DNA of 64,000 nucleotides from Hydrogenophaga sp. NFH-34 (lineage in GTDB: Bacteria > Pseudomonadota > Gammaproteobacteria > Burkholderiales > Burkholderiaceae_C): contig NZ_JACBGE010000001.1 of NCBI RefSeq assembly GCF_021401345.1, forward strand, positions 62,001 to 126,000, in the 5' to 3' direction. Below, piece after piece: positions 23,602 through 32,707 of the stretch (the stretch's first letter is position 1; every line of letters starts with the position of its first letter). The notes under the pieces were generated by a model. The model ran no database searches. It was not told the origin of the DNA and worked only from the letters and a program-made list of their open reading frames with translations. The position numbers and the translations under genes are program-made.

Positions 23602-24228
23602 TCACGGCCTGCGCGCCACAAGGCCCACAAGCGCCGAGCGCCCTGCGTGGCGCGCCCCTTCGCGCAACTCGGCTTCGTACTCGACCAATTCGACGATCTG
23701 CAGAGAGGCGAATGCGCGGCGGAGCAGGTCTGCGGTGTAGAGGTGCGACAGTGCCCCTGGGCCGCCTGTCTTGTACTCCAACTGCTTGGGCGTATAGCCC
23801 TGAAGGACCAGCAGGCCACCCGGTTTCAACGCTCGCACGATATTGGCGAAGAGCCGCTCTCGCATCTCAGGGTCAGCGAACTGGACGAACACCGCGACGA
23901 CGAGATCGTAAGCATCCACGGCCCATGGCCACTCATCGCAGCCAGCGACATGGTAGGCCACAGACACCCTTGCTTCGTCAGCCAACCTGCGGGCCTTGGC
24001 CACGCCTGCCTGCGCCACATCGAATGCCTCGACGTGCAGGCCCTGGTGGGCAAGCCAGACACAGTTGCGCCCTTCGCCGTCGGCGACGCATAGCGCGCGG
24101 CTGCCAGGTGCGAACAGCGCCGCCTGGGCGCGCAGGTATTCGTTGGGTTCGCGTCCAAAAACGTAGTCTTCGCCGGAATATCGTTCGTTCCATGTCGCGG
24201 CAGCGGCGGCGATTGATTCAGAGGTCAC
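23602..24228 (-). CDS. Class I SAM-dependent methyltransferase (TehB/thiopurine-methyltransferase-like)
   Basis: 208 residues from a GTG at 24228 preceded by AGGAG. The start WNERYSGEDYVFGREPNEYLRAQA and the SAM-binding SRALCVADGEGRNCVWLA are typical of small TehB-like methyltransferases, which methylate thiols, selenium or tellurium compounds. ALKPGGLLVLQGYTPKQLEY is motif III. In this setting methylation of sulfide or thiols is a reasonable guess only. Confidence 0.85.
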   Translation of the reverse strand: MTSESIAAAAATWNERYSGEDYVFGREPNEYLRAQAALFAPGSRALCVADGEGRNCVWLAHQGLHVEAFDVAQAGVAKARRLADEARVSVAYHVAGCDEWPWAVDAYDLVVAVFVQFADPEMRERLFANIVRALKPGGLLVLQGYTPKQLEYKTGGPGALSHLYTADLLRRAFASLQIVELVEYEAELREGARHAGRSALVGLVARRP

Positions 24229-24600
24229 GACATACTCCTGTCGAAGAAGGTAAAAGGCCCGGGAACAAGCGACAGGCTGTTGTGCCGTCAGCATTGCTCA
24301 ATGACAGCACGCCAAGCTGCACAGCGGCCGTCCTGCGTCGCGGGTGTGTAAGACAGCGCGTAGTTCTCAGACACGGTCGCGCAAGGCGTCGGCAGAGCTA
24401 ACCTGCGTTGGGTCCAGCCGATGCTCTGGCCTTGAGCACGCTTCGCTCCATCTCTGGACGGCATCGTCAGCAAGCTGTCTACCGCCACACCACGCTCGAC
24501 GGCCATCCGACAGGTGCAGCCAAGTGCTCGCCGCGTGCGGCCAGGATGCCCCGGCTCCAAGCAGGCGAGCGCTGGTGCCAACCACGGGCCACACTTCAGC
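24229..24600. other. Non-coding stretch between methyltransferase and DUF2892 genes
   Basis: About 370 bases with no convincing gene. Short open frames exist on both strands but resemble no family I know and lack ribosome sites. It may be a remnant of an older gene. A terminator closes its right end. Confidence 0.6.
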
Positions 24601-24628
24601 TAAAGATGCCGGCGCACTTCCGCCGGCA
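24601..24628 (-). terminator. Rho-independent terminator downstream of the DUF2892 gene
   Basis: On the minus strand TGCCGGCG, a six-base loop and CGCCGGCA form a perfect 8-bp stem, followed by TCTTTA. Confidence 0.7.
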
Positions 24629-24645
24629 GCGCATCCTGGATGCGT

Positions 24646-24846
24646 TTAAGGTTGCTTGGACTTCACAGGGCAGGTGCTGAGACCCAGGAGCGGATACAGC
24701 GGGCAGAAGCTCACCAAGCCGGTCAGCAGGGGCACAACCCCCAGCCAACCCCACCAGCCCACAGTTCCCGTGGCGGCCAAGGCGATCAAGACGATGCCAA
24801 GGACGATGCGCAGGCCCCTGTCGATACCACCAACGTTGGATTTCAT
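24646..24846 (-). CDS. DUF2892 inner-membrane protein (YgaP C-terminal-like)
   Basis: 66 residues from the ATG at 24846. MKSNVGGIDRGLRIVLGIVLIALA and a second membrane hairpin ending SFCPLYPLLGLSTC match DUF2892, the membrane part of the rhodanese YgaP. Such small proteins accompany sulfur-transfer and sulfide-detoxification genes. The conserved Cys pair (FCPLY, STCPV) is present. It lies downstream of the BigR-like gene on the same strand. Confidence 0.87.
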   Translation of the reverse strand: MKSNVGGIDRGLRIVLGIVLIALAATGTVGWWGWLGVVPLLTGLVSFCPLYPLLGLSTCPVKSKQP

Positions 24847-24959
24847 GTGCAAGCTCCTTTCTTCAACAAAAAAACGTTCCGACCGGCTTCACGGCCCGGT
24901 AGCAGCAGCGGCTACGCCCCTGCCAACCACCCCGACACCGGAGCGACTTCGATCAGCCA

Positions 24960-25271
24960 TCACGGGCAAAACATGGCCTTGAGGGTCGTCATCAGCTTCT
25001 CCACATCGGGGTTGTCGATGCGGTAGTGCAAGGTCTGGGATTCACGGCGGAACGTCACGAGCCCCTCCTCGCGCATCTTCGCCAGATGCTGCGACAGGGC
25101 TGACTGGCTCAGCGACACATGCTCCAGCATCGCGCCCACAGTCAGTTCTTCGTGCTGGATCAGCAGACACAGCACCAACATCCGGTGCTCGTTGCCGATA
25201 GCGCGCAGCATCGCCGCCGCCTTGGCTGCACCTTCCTGGATGAATCGCTGGTCTCTCTTGTTCAGTGCCAC
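24960..25271 (-). CDS. bigR: BigR/SqrR-like redox-sensing ArsR-family repressor
   Basis: 103 residues. ArsR winged helix: MLRAIGNEHRMLVLCLLIQHEELTVGAML then SQSALSQHLAKMREEGLVTFRRESQTLHYRI. Cysteines at residues 35 (LVLCLL) and 102 (MFCP) match, in place and spacing, the pair that forms a disulfide or polysulfide bridge in BigR and SqrR. Persulfides would therefore release it from DNA. It is divergent from the persulfide dioxygenase gene with the shared operator between them, the classic BigR arrangement. Confidence 0.88.
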   Translation of the reverse strand: MALNKRDQRFIQEGAAKAAAMLRAIGNEHRMLVLCLLIQHEELTVGAMLEHVSLSQSALSQHLAKMREEGLVTFRRESQTLHYRIDNPDVEKLMTTLKAMFCP

Positions 25272-25293
25272 GGATGTCCTCGACTTAGGTTCA

Positions 25294-25317
25294 CTAATTT
25301 AGTAGATTCTAATATAT
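25294..25317. promoter_or_regulatory. Operator/promoter element, copy B (CTAATTTAG-n6-CTAATATAT)
   Basis: CTAATTTAG at 25294-25302, then six bases, then CTAATATAT at 25309-25317, matching copy A at 2665-2688. The sequence continues into ATAATG in both. TAGATTCTA in the centre is nearly palindromic. It sits between bigR and the dioxygenase gene, where it could control both. Confidence 0.82.
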
Positions 25318-25355
25318 AATGAATTCCAGATGTGTTTCTTTGTAAGGAGTCAAGC

Positions 25356-26225
25356 ATGCAGCCTCAAGCCCGCATCCAAGCATTCTTCGACGAGCCAACC
25401 AGCACAGTGACCTATCTGGTGTGGGACCCGGCGACGCGGCAAGCTGCGGTGATCGATCCGGTTCTGGACTATGACCATCGCAGCGGCAAGGCCTCTACGG
25501 CGTCCGCTGACCGCGTGCTGGACGCTGCCCGCGCCGACGACCTGACCATCGCCTGGGTGCTGGAAACCCATGCCCACGCCGATCATCTGAGCGCCGCCCC
25601 TTATATCCGACAACGCACGAATGCGCGGGTGGCCATTGGCGAGCACATCCGCGATGTGCAGACGATCTTCCGGCCGGTCTTCAACCTTGACGATGTGTCA
25701 GGCGACGGCAGCGAGTTCGATCGTCTTCTCAAGGACGGAGAAACGCTCCAGATCGGGCAACTGACCATGGAAGTCCTGCACACGCCCGGCCATACCCCCG
25801 CTTGCGTCTCCTATCGCATCGGGGATGCGGTCTTCGTGGGCGACACGCTGTTCATGCCCGACTATGGAACGGCGCGCGCGGACTTCCCTGGAGGCAGTGC
25901 GCGGACCTTGTACCGATCCATACAGCGGCTGCTGGCGCTCCCGCCGCAGACCAGGATTTTCCTGTGCCATGACTACAAGGCCCCCGGACGCGACAGCTAT
26001 GCCTGGGAAACGACCGTGGCCGAAGAGCGCGCGCGCAACGTTCATGTCCGCGAAGGGATCGACGAGGAAGCGTTCGTCGCAATGCGCCAGCAGCGCGACG
26101 CGACACTGGCGGCGCCCACACTGCTGCTGCCGTCGATCCAGGTCAACATCCGCGCCGGCCAACTGCCCCGCGCCGAGTCCAACGGCGTGCAATACCTCAA
26201 GATCCCTGTCCGGATGGCCGCATGA
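25356..26225 (+). CDS. blh: Persulfide dioxygenase (Blh/ETHE1-like metallo-beta-lactamase fold)
   Basis: 289 residues from the ATG at 25356 with AAGGAG upstream. Oxidises glutathione persulfide to sulfite using iron. Metal ligands are visible: THAHADHL, LHTPGHTPACV, GDTLFMPDYGTARADF (Asp) and LCHDY. The start AFFDEPTSTVTYLVWDPATRQAAVIDPVLD is typical of the Blh branch found beside BigR. It heads an apparent operon with cydDCABX, linking sulfide clearance to a sulfide-resistant oxidase. Confidence 0.93.
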   Translation: MQPQARIQAFFDEPTSTVTYLVWDPATRQAAVIDPVLDYDHRSGKASTASADRVLDAARADDLTIAWVLETHAHADHLSAAPYIRQRTNARVAIGEHIRDVQTIFRPVFNLDDVSGDGSEFDRLLKDGETLQIGQLTMEVLHTPGHTPACVSYRIGDAVFVGDTLFMPDYGTARADFPGGSARTLYRSIQRLLALPPQTRIFLCHDYKAPGRDSYAWETTVAEERARNVHVREGIDEEAFVAMRQQRDATLAAPTLLLPSIQVNIRAGQLPRAESNGVQYLKIPVRMAA

Positions 26226-26257
26226 GGGGCGCAGCGCGACGCACGGTCCGTTGAAGC

Positions 26258-28003
26258 ATGGCCCCTCCAGACAGACTGCAAGCCCCCAAGTCCGGACCGA
26301 GTTCGGACTTGCGGTTGGATGCAGCCTGCCTGCTCCATGCCGTCAGCCCGCTGCTGTGGCTGCCGCAGGCCGCATTGCTGGCGCTGGGCGTGGCACGGTT
26401 GCAGAGTGGCGCCGGCCTGAATGGCGTCGTGGGTCCGGCGGTGGGCATAGTACTCGCCGGCGTACTGCGCGCCTGGCTCGACGCCTGGAGCGCCGGGCGT
26501 ATGTTCGATACGGCCCGCGAAAGCCTGAGCCACTGGCGCGGCCGCGCCATCGCTGCAGTTGCGGCGCGTTCTCCGCTGGATCGCGCCCGCGCGCACGCAG
26601 GTGCCGCGGCCAGCGCGCTGGCGGAACAGGCTGAGGCGATCCTGCCCTGGCAGACGCGCTACCGCGGCGCTGTCTGGCGCGTGCGCCTCATACCCGTGCT
26701 GATTCTGCTGCCCGTGGCCTGGTACTCCTGGGCAGCAGCGGCCGTACTTGTGCTGGCCGCGCCGTTGATCCCCATGTTCATGGTGATCGTGGGCTGGCGG
26801 GCCAAGTCCGCCAGCGAGGCTCAGTGGCTGCAAATGGGCAGCATGAATGCGTTCCTGCTCGATCGCCTGCGCGGCTTGCCGACGCTGCGCGCACTCGGCA
26901 GCGTCGAGGTCACGGCGCGCCGCCTGCGGGCCAGCGCCGAGGACCTGCGCCAGCGCACCATGCGCGTACTGCGCATCGCATTTCTTTCTTCGGCGGTGCT
27001 GGAGCTTTTCGCGGCGCTGGGCGTCGCCATGGTCGCCGCCTACGTCGGGTTCCATCTGCTGGGGCATCTGGATTTCGGCGCCTGGGGTCGGCGTCTCAGT
27101 CTCGCCGAGGGCCTCTTCATCCTGTTGCTGGCACCCGCCTTCTTCGAGCCCTTGCGGGAATTGGCATCCGTCTGGCATGACCGCGCTTCCGGCATGGCGG
27201 CAATGGATGCCTTGGACCGGCTCAATGCAGACGGGTTGCCATTGCCGGACGACGAGACGTCGGATCAGCCCAGGCAGGAAGCCCAGGCAGGGAACTCGGA
27301 TGAAGACGGCAAGCGAGTTCGTCCGCCCCGCGTCAAGGTTCAGGACCTGGCATTCGCGTTCTCTGGCGAGACACCGGTTTTCAGGGACTTTGCGCTGGAC
27401 GTAAAGCCCGGTGAGCACGTCGCCCTGATGGGTGGCAGCGGGGCGGGAAAGACCATCCTAATGTCGCTGCTGGCCGGATTGCTGCCCGCTTCGGCAGGCC
27501 GTATCGAGATCGCCGGCACTGCGTTGACCGCCGAATCCGCACGCGCGTTGCGCGGACGCATGGCCTGGATGGGGCAGCGGCCCCACGTGTTTTCTGGGTC
27601 GGTCCGACACAACGTCGCCCTCGGTCGAGCGGGCGTAAGAGATCAGCAAGTGCACCGCGCGATCCAGTGGGCACAGCTCGACAAGGTGGCTCAGGCCCGT
27701 CCGGGGACGTCGCTCGGAGAAGGCGGGACAGGCCTGTCGGGGGGCGAAGCCGCGCGTCTGGCGCTGGCTCGGCTGGCCGCCGCACCGCGCGCCGATCTGC
27801 TACTGGCAGACGAGCCTACCGCGCATTTGGACACCGAAACCGCCGAGCAGGTCATCGAATCCCTGGTGGCCCTGGCCCAGGGGCGCACCCTGATCGTGGC
27901 CACCCACGACCCGGCGCTCGCCGCGCGCATGGACCGCATCGTGCACCTGTCGGCACCGGTCGATGCCGCGCAGCCCATCCCGGGAGGATGGCATGGCGCG
28001 TAG
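26258..28003 (+). CDS. cydD: CydD, ABC exporter subunit for cytochrome bd assembly
   Basis: 581 residues. Six membrane helices followed by an ATPase domain with Walker A GGSGAGKT, signature LSGGEAARL and Walker B LLLADEPT. CydDC exports cysteine/glutathione and is needed to assemble cytochrome bd. The start lies 32 bp after the dioxygenase gene with no terminator between. Its end overlaps cydC by 11 bases. The linker before the ATPase domain contains a charged stretch (DDETSDQPRQEAQAGNSDEDGKR) longer than usual. Confidence 0.93.
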   Translation: MAPPDRLQAPKSGPSSDLRLDAACLLHAVSPLLWLPQAALLALGVARLQSGAGLNGVVGPAVGIVLAGVLRAWLDAWSAGRMFDTARESLSHWRGRAIAAVAARSPLDRARAHAGAAASALAEQAEAILPWQTRYRGAVWRVRLIPVLILLPVAWYSWAAAAVLVLAAPLIPMFMVIVGWRAKSASEAQWLQMGSMNAFLLDRLRGLPTLRALGSVEVTARRLRASAEDLRQRTMRVLRIAFLSSAVLELFAALGVAMVAAYVGFHLLGHLDFGAWGRRLSLAEGLFILLLAPAFFEPLRELASVWHDRASGMAAMDALDRLNADGLPLPDDETSDQPRQEAQAGNSDEDGKRVRPPRVKVQDLAFAFSGETPVFRDFALDVKPGEHVALMGGSGAGKTILMSLLAGLLPASAGRIEIAGTALTAESARALRGRMAWMGQRPHVFSGSVRHNVALGRAGVRDQQVHRAIQWAQLDKVAQARPGTSLGEGGTGLSGGEAARLALARLAAAPRADLLLADEPTAHLDTETAEQVIESLVALAQGRTLIVATHDPALAARMDRIVHLSAPVDAAQPIPGGWHGA

Positions 28004-29708
28004 AACCGCCCCGGCATCGATACTGCTGCCTGCTCTGCGGGCCGTGCTCGCAGCATCTTCCCGTCGCATGATCCTGGGCGCTGCGCTCGCAGCGCTGACC
28101 GTCCTCGCGGGCATGGGGCTGCTCGGCCTGTCGGGGTGGTTCATCGCCGCCACGGCCATCGCTGGACTGCAGGTGATCAGCGCCCTGACATTCGATGTCT
28201 TCATGCCTTCGGCCGGCATTCGCCTGCTGGCGCTGGGGCGCACCGCCGCCCGCTATGGCGAGCGGCTGATCACGCACGACGCCACGCTGGCCGCGCTGGC
28301 GCACCTGCGCGAGCGTCTCTTCCGGGGGTGGGCGGCTGCTCAGGACATCCGCGATCTGTTGCGCCGCCCGGCCCGGGCGCTGTTTCGCCTGACCAGCGAC
28401 CTCGACGCTCTGGAATCCCTTTATCTGCGTCTGCTGGTGCCGGCCTGCGCGGCCCTGGGCGCCGCCGTTCTCGCTGCCTTGGTGATCGGCGTCATGGCCC
28501 CTTGGCTCGGCATCGCGCTGGGCGTCTGGCTGCTGGCCGTCGGCGTGGCCGTGACCGCGGGACTGTCGCTTCGGGCACGGCCGCCCGCCGTGCGCCGCGC
28601 GTTGATCACCGAGCGCCTGCGCGCGCAGGCTGTCGACCTGGTATCGGGCCAAACGGAACTGGTCATGGCTGGCCGTCTGGCAAGCCACTGCGAGGCGCTG
28701 CAACAGACAGACCGTCGTCTCGCGCGTGCAGACCGGCATCTGCACCGCTTGGACGTGGCGGCTGGCGCGGTCTATGGTGTGGCCGGCAGCCTTACGTTGG
28801 CGCTCGTGCTGCTAGGCGTGGGCATCCTGGCTGACCACGGGCGGATCGGAACCGCAGGCGCAGCGCTGGCCTTGCTGATCGCGTTGAGCGCCATGGAGCC
28901 CTTCGCTGCGCTGCGGCGGGGCGCCGTAGAGGCTGGCCGCACGTGGCTGGCGGCGCGGCGACTGTCGCCGCATTGTGGCGGCGATACCCAACAAACGATC
29001 CGGCCCGCCGAGCCACCCGAGCCACCCGAGCCGGGGCATGCGCTCAGCCTGCGCCAGGTATCCGCGCGCTACCCGGACAGTCCCGTGGACGCCCTGCAGT
29101 CCGTCTCCCTGACCCTGGCGCCCGGAGAACGTATCGCCGTGATCGGCCCCAGCGGCGCGGGCAAATCGACGCTGATGGCCTTGGCCGCAGGTGAGCTGGT
29201 GCCGCGCGAGGGCACCATCCGATCACTGCCTCACGCCTGGCTGAGCCAACGCACCGATCTTTTCCAGGACAGCCTGCGCGACAACCTGCGGTTGGCCCAA
29301 GCCGATGCCGACGACGACACCCTCTGGCGTGCGCTCGGATCGGCAGGCCTAGCGTCGGACGTGCGCGCCCTGCACGCCGGCCTGGACACCCGCCTCGGAG
29401 AAGGCGGGCTGGGACTGTCGGGCGGACAGGCGCGGCGCCTTGCCCTCGCTCGTCTGCTGCTTCAACCCCACACCTTGTGGTTGCTCGACGAGCCCACCGA
29501 AGGACTGGACGCGCCCACTGCCGCCGACGTGCTGGCGACGCTGCACACGCTGGGCTCCGGGCGGGCGTGGCTGCTCGCCACGCACCTGCGGCGCGAAGCC
29601 GTGCTTGCGGACCGCCTGGTGCTGTTGCGCGGCGGTCGCATCGAAGCCGAATTCCCGCGCGGCAGTCCGGGCTTTGACGCTGCATTGGCTGCCCTGCGGC
29701 CCGACTGA
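27993..29708 (+). CDS. cydC: CydC, ABC exporter subunit for cytochrome bd assembly
   Basis: 571 residues from the ATG at 27993, whose GGGAGG site lies inside the cydD end. The membrane domain starts MILGAALAALTVLAGMGLLGLSGWFIAATAI, typical of CydC. ATPase motifs: GPSGAGKS, LSGGQARRLALARL, LWLLDEPTEGLD. It pairs with CydD as a heterodimer. A proline-rich linker (PPEPPEPG) joins the two domains. Confidence 0.93.
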   Translation: MARRTAPASILLPALRAVLAASSRRMILGAALAALTVLAGMGLLGLSGWFIAATAIAGLQVISALTFDVFMPSAGIRLLALGRTAARYGERLITHDATLAALAHLRERLFRGWAAAQDIRDLLRRPARALFRLTSDLDALESLYLRLLVPACAALGAAVLAALVIGVMAPWLGIALGVWLLAVGVAVTAGLSLRARPPAVRRALITERLRAQAVDLVSGQTELVMAGRLASHCEALQQTDRRLARADRHLHRLDVAAGAVYGVAGSLTLALVLLGVGILADHGRIGTAGAALALLIALSAMEPFAALRRGAVEAGRTWLAARRLSPHCGGDTQQTIRPAEPPEPPEPGHALSLRQVSARYPDSPVDALQSVSLTLAPGERIAVIGPSGAGKSTLMALAAGELVPREGTIRSLPHAWLSQRTDLFQDSLRDNLRLAQADADDDTLWRALGSAGLASDVRALHAGLDTRLGEGGLGLSGGQARRLALARLLLQPHTLWLLDEPTEGLDAPTAADVLATLHTLGSGRAWLLATHLRREAVLADRLVLLRGGRIEAEFPRGSPGFDAALAALRPD

Positions 29709-29751
29709 TCCCTTCAAGCACACAAGATTCACATCGATAGAGGAACCCACC

Positions 29752-31338
29752 ATGGACTTTGACATCGTCAGCCTGTCGCGATTGCAGTTCGCGATCACGG
29801 CGCTCTACCACTTTCTTTTCGTACCGCTGACGCTGGGCCTGTCCATCGTGATCGCCATCATGGAAACGGTCTACGTGATGACGGGCCGGACCATCTGGCG
29901 CGACATGACCAAGTTTTGGGGCGTGCTGTTCGGCATCAACTTCGCCATGGGCGTGGCCACCGGCATCGTGATGGAGTTCCAGTTCGGCATGAACTGGAGC
30001 TACTACAGCCACTACGTGGGCGACATCTTCGGAGCGCCGCTCGCCTTGGAGGGGCTGATGGCCTTCTTCCTGGAAGCGACCTTCGTCGGTCTGTTCTTCT
30101 TCGGCTGGGACCGGCTTTCCAAGGTGAAGCACCTGGTCGTGACTTGGTGCGTGGCGCTGGGATCGAACTTCTCGGCGCTATGGATTCTGATCGCCAACGG
30201 CTGGATGCAGAACCCCGTGGGCTCGCAGTTCAATCCGCAGACCATGCGCATGGAGATGACGGACTTCTTCGCCGTGCTGACCAACCCGGTGGCGCAGGCC
30301 AAGTTCGTGCACACCGTCTCGGCCGGCTACGTGACGGCCGCCATCTTCGTGCTCGGGATTTCGGCCTGGTACGTTCTCAAGGGACGGCACCTGCAGCTCG
30401 CCAAGCGCTCCATGACGGTCGCGGCATCGTTCGGCCTGGCTTCCGCGCTGTCGGTGGTGGTGCTGGGCGACGAGAGCGGCTACCTGTCCACCGAGCACCA
30501 GAAGATGAAGCTGGCCGCCATCGAAGCGATGTGGAAGACCGAGCCCGCGCCGGCCGCGTTCACCGCCTTCGGCTTTCCCGATCAGGCGGCGCGCGAGACG
30601 CACTATGCGGTGCACATCCCCTGGGCCATGGGACTGATCGGCACACGTTCGCTGACCACCGAGATTCCCGGCATCGACGAGCTGGTCGCGCGTGCCGAGA
30701 CGCACATCCGGGACGGCATCGTGGCATACGACGCCCTGCAGCAGATCCGCGCCGTGAAGGGTGGCGCGGACGTCCCCCCGCAGGTGCAGGCCGCTTTCGA
30801 GGAGCATGGGCATACGCTGGGCTACGCGCTGCTGCTCAAACGCTACGTGGACGACCCCCGCCAGGCCACGCCGCAACAGATATCCCAGGCTGCATGGGAC
30901 ACCGTTCCACGGGTGGCGCCGCTGTTCTGGGCGTTCCGGCTGATGGTCGGCCTGGGCTTCTTCTTCATCCTGCTGACCGCCGTGTTCTTCTGGTTGTCGG
31001 CGCGGCGCAAACTGGATGCGCACCGATGGCTGCTCAAGGTCGCCGTGTGGTCCATCCCCTTGCCCTGGATCGCCGCTGAACTCGGTTGGATCGTGGCCGA
31101 AGTGGGGCGTCAGCCCTGGGTCATCGAAGGCGTTCTGCCGACGGCCGTGGCCGTCTCGAACTTGGGCGCATCGACCGTGCTGCTCACGATCGCTGGCTTC
31201 GTCGCGATCTACACCGTCCTGCTCGTCATCGAGATGAAGCTGATGCTCAAGGCGATCCGCAAAGGCCCCGATGACCATGCGCCGGCCCGCGTCGAAGGTC
31301 GGCCCGCCGCTTCGGCCGACCTGGCGCCTGCGCAGTAA
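29752..31338 (+). CDS. cydA: Cytochrome bd quinol oxidase subunit I
   Basis: 528 residues from the ATG at 29752 with an AGAGGA site. Subunit I carries haems b558, b595 and d and oxidises quinol. The N-terminus LSRLQFAITALYHFLFVPLTLGLS carries the His ligand (H20). The GWIVAEVGRQPW motif matches the E. coli-type signature, and the total length fits the long Q-loop (CydA, not CioA) class. Cytochrome bd resists sulfide where haem-copper oxidases do not, which explains its place beside the dioxygenase. Confidence 0.94.
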   Translation: MDFDIVSLSRLQFAITALYHFLFVPLTLGLSIVIAIMETVYVMTGRTIWRDMTKFWGVLFGINFAMGVATGIVMEFQFGMNWSYYSHYVGDIFGAPLALEGLMAFFLEATFVGLFFFGWDRLSKVKHLVVTWCVALGSNFSALWILIANGWMQNPVGSQFNPQTMRMEMTDFFAVLTNPVAQAKFVHTVSAGYVTAAIFVLGISAWYVLKGRHLQLAKRSMTVAASFGLASALSVVVLGDESGYLSTEHQKMKLAAIEAMWKTEPAPAAFTAFGFPDQAARETHYAVHIPWAMGLIGTRSLTTEIPGIDELVARAETHIRDGIVAYDALQQIRAVKGGADVPPQVQAAFEEHGHTLGYALLLKRYVDDPRQATPQQISQAAWDTVPRVAPLFWAFRLMVGLGFFFILLTAVFFWLSARRKLDAHRWLLKVAVWSIPLPWIAAELGWIVAEVGRQPWVIEGVLPTAVAVSNLGASTVLLTIAGFVAIYTVLLVIEMKLMLKAIRKGPDDHAPARVEGRPAASADLAPAQ

Positions 31339-31358
31339 CACCCCAAGGAGAAACGAAC

Positions 31359-32513
31359 ATGATCCTGCACGAACTGATCTCCTACGATGTCCTGCGCCTG
31401 ATCTGGTGGGCGCTGCTGGGGGTGCTGCTGATCGGCTTTGCCCTCACCGATGGTTTCGATCTGGGCACCGGAACGCTGCTGCCTTTCGTGGCACGCAGCG
31501 ACGTCGAGCGCCGTGTCGTCATCAACACCATCGGCCCGGTCTGGGAAGGCAACCAGGTGTGGCTGATCCTCGGCGGCGGCGCGATCTTCGCGGCGTGGCC
31601 GCAGCTCTACGCGGTGTCGTTCTCGGGTTTCTACCTGGCGATGTTCGCGATCCTCGTCGCGCTGATCCTGCGGCCGGTGGCCTTCAAGTTCCGCAGCAAG
31701 CGCGAAGAGCCGGCGTGGCGCAGCCGCTGGGACTGGGTCTTGTTTGTGGGCGGCTTCGTGCCCGCACTGATCTTCGGGGTGGCGATGGGCAACGTGTTGC
31801 AGGGCGTGCCGTTCCGCATCGAGGACGACATGCAGATCTTCTACGACGGCTCTTTCTTCGGGCTGCTCAACCCTTACGCCTTGCTCGCCGGCCTGGTTTC
31901 GGTCGCGATGCTGGTCATGCACGGCGCCGCCTGGCTGCAGCTCAAGACGTCGGGCACCGTGGCCGAACGCGCGCGCCGTTTCGGGATCGTGGCGGCGCTT
32001 CTCACAACGGTGCTGTATGCCGTGGCGGGCGTGCTGCTGGCCTACTTCGTGACGGGGTATGCCATCACCGGCAGCATCGACACGTCTGGCGCCTCGAACC
32101 CTCTGCTCAAGAACGCCGTGGCGCAGGGCGGCGCGTGGTTCGCCAACTACGCCACCCATCCCGCACTGTGGGTGGTGCCGGCGCTGGGTCTGGCCGGGCC
32201 GGTGATCGCGGCGCTCTGTCTGGCCATGCGCCGGCCGCTGGCTGCGCTGCTCGCCGGCGGCGTCGGCATCGCGGGCATCGTCGCCAGCGTGGGCGTGTCC
32301 ATGTTCCCCTTCATCCTGCCCTCGTCGGTCAACCCGTCGGCGAGCCTGACTGTGTGGGACTCGTCGTCGAGTCACCTGACGCTATTCATCATGCTCGTTT
32401 CAACGGTCATCTTCATGCCCATCATCCTGGCGTACACCAGTTGGGTGTTCTCGGTCCTGCGCGGCAAGGTCGACCCCGAGGCCATCCAGGACGGCAAGGG
32501 CCATGCGTACTGA
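31359..32513 (+). CDS. cydB: Cytochrome bd quinol oxidase subunit II
   Basis: 384 residues, multi-pass membrane protein. The start LRLIWWALLGVLLIGFALTDGFDLGTGTLLPFV and VINTIGPVWEGNQVWLILGGGA are CydB hallmarks. It follows cydA after 20 bp with its own AAGGAG site. Partner of CydA and CydX in the oxidase complex. Confidence 0.94.
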   Translation: MILHELISYDVLRLIWWALLGVLLIGFALTDGFDLGTGTLLPFVARSDVERRVVINTIGPVWEGNQVWLILGGGAIFAAWPQLYAVSFSGFYLAMFAILVALILRPVAFKFRSKREEPAWRSRWDWVLFVGGFVPALIFGVAMGNVLQGVPFRIEDDMQIFYDGSFFGLLNPYALLAGLVSVAMLVMHGAAWLQLKTSGTVAERARRFGIVAALLTTVLYAVAGVLLAYFVTGYAITGSIDTSGASNPLLKNAVAQGGAWFANYATHPALWVVPALGLAGPVIAALCLAMRRPLAALLAGGVGIAGIVASVGVSMFPFILPSSVNPSASLTVWDSSSSHLTLFIMLVSTVIFMPIILAYTSWVFSVLRGKVDPEAIQDGKGHAY

Positions 32514-32546
32514 CGCACGCACACCATCATTCATAGGACATTGACC

Positions 32547-32675
32547 ATGTGGTATTTCGCCTGGATTCTCGGCTTGCCCCTGGCAGCCGCCTTCGCCGTT
32601 CTCAATGCAATGTGGTTCGAGTTGATGGAGGACGAAGCGGTCCGGCGCGACCGCCTCGATCCCAAGGAATCTTGA
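32547..32675 (+). CDS. cydX: CydX-type small subunit of cytochrome bd
   Basis: 42 residues: MWYFAWILGLPLAAAFAVLN then AMWFELMEDEAVRRDRL. One membrane helix starting MWYFxWILG is the signature of CydX/YbgT, which stabilises the haems of subunit I. It lies 33 bp after cydB. It completes a cydDCABX set. Confidence 0.93.
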   Translation: MWYFAWILGLPLAAAFAVLNAMWFELMEDEAVRRDRLDPKES

Positions 32676-32707
32676 ACCGGGCTACGTGCCCGTCACGACA
32701 CGAGCCC

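Noticed and set aside
29440..29751. CydA extended upstream by 104 residues
   Set aside because: That part overlaps cydC in another frame. CydA similarity begins at the ATG at 29752, which has its own ribosome site.
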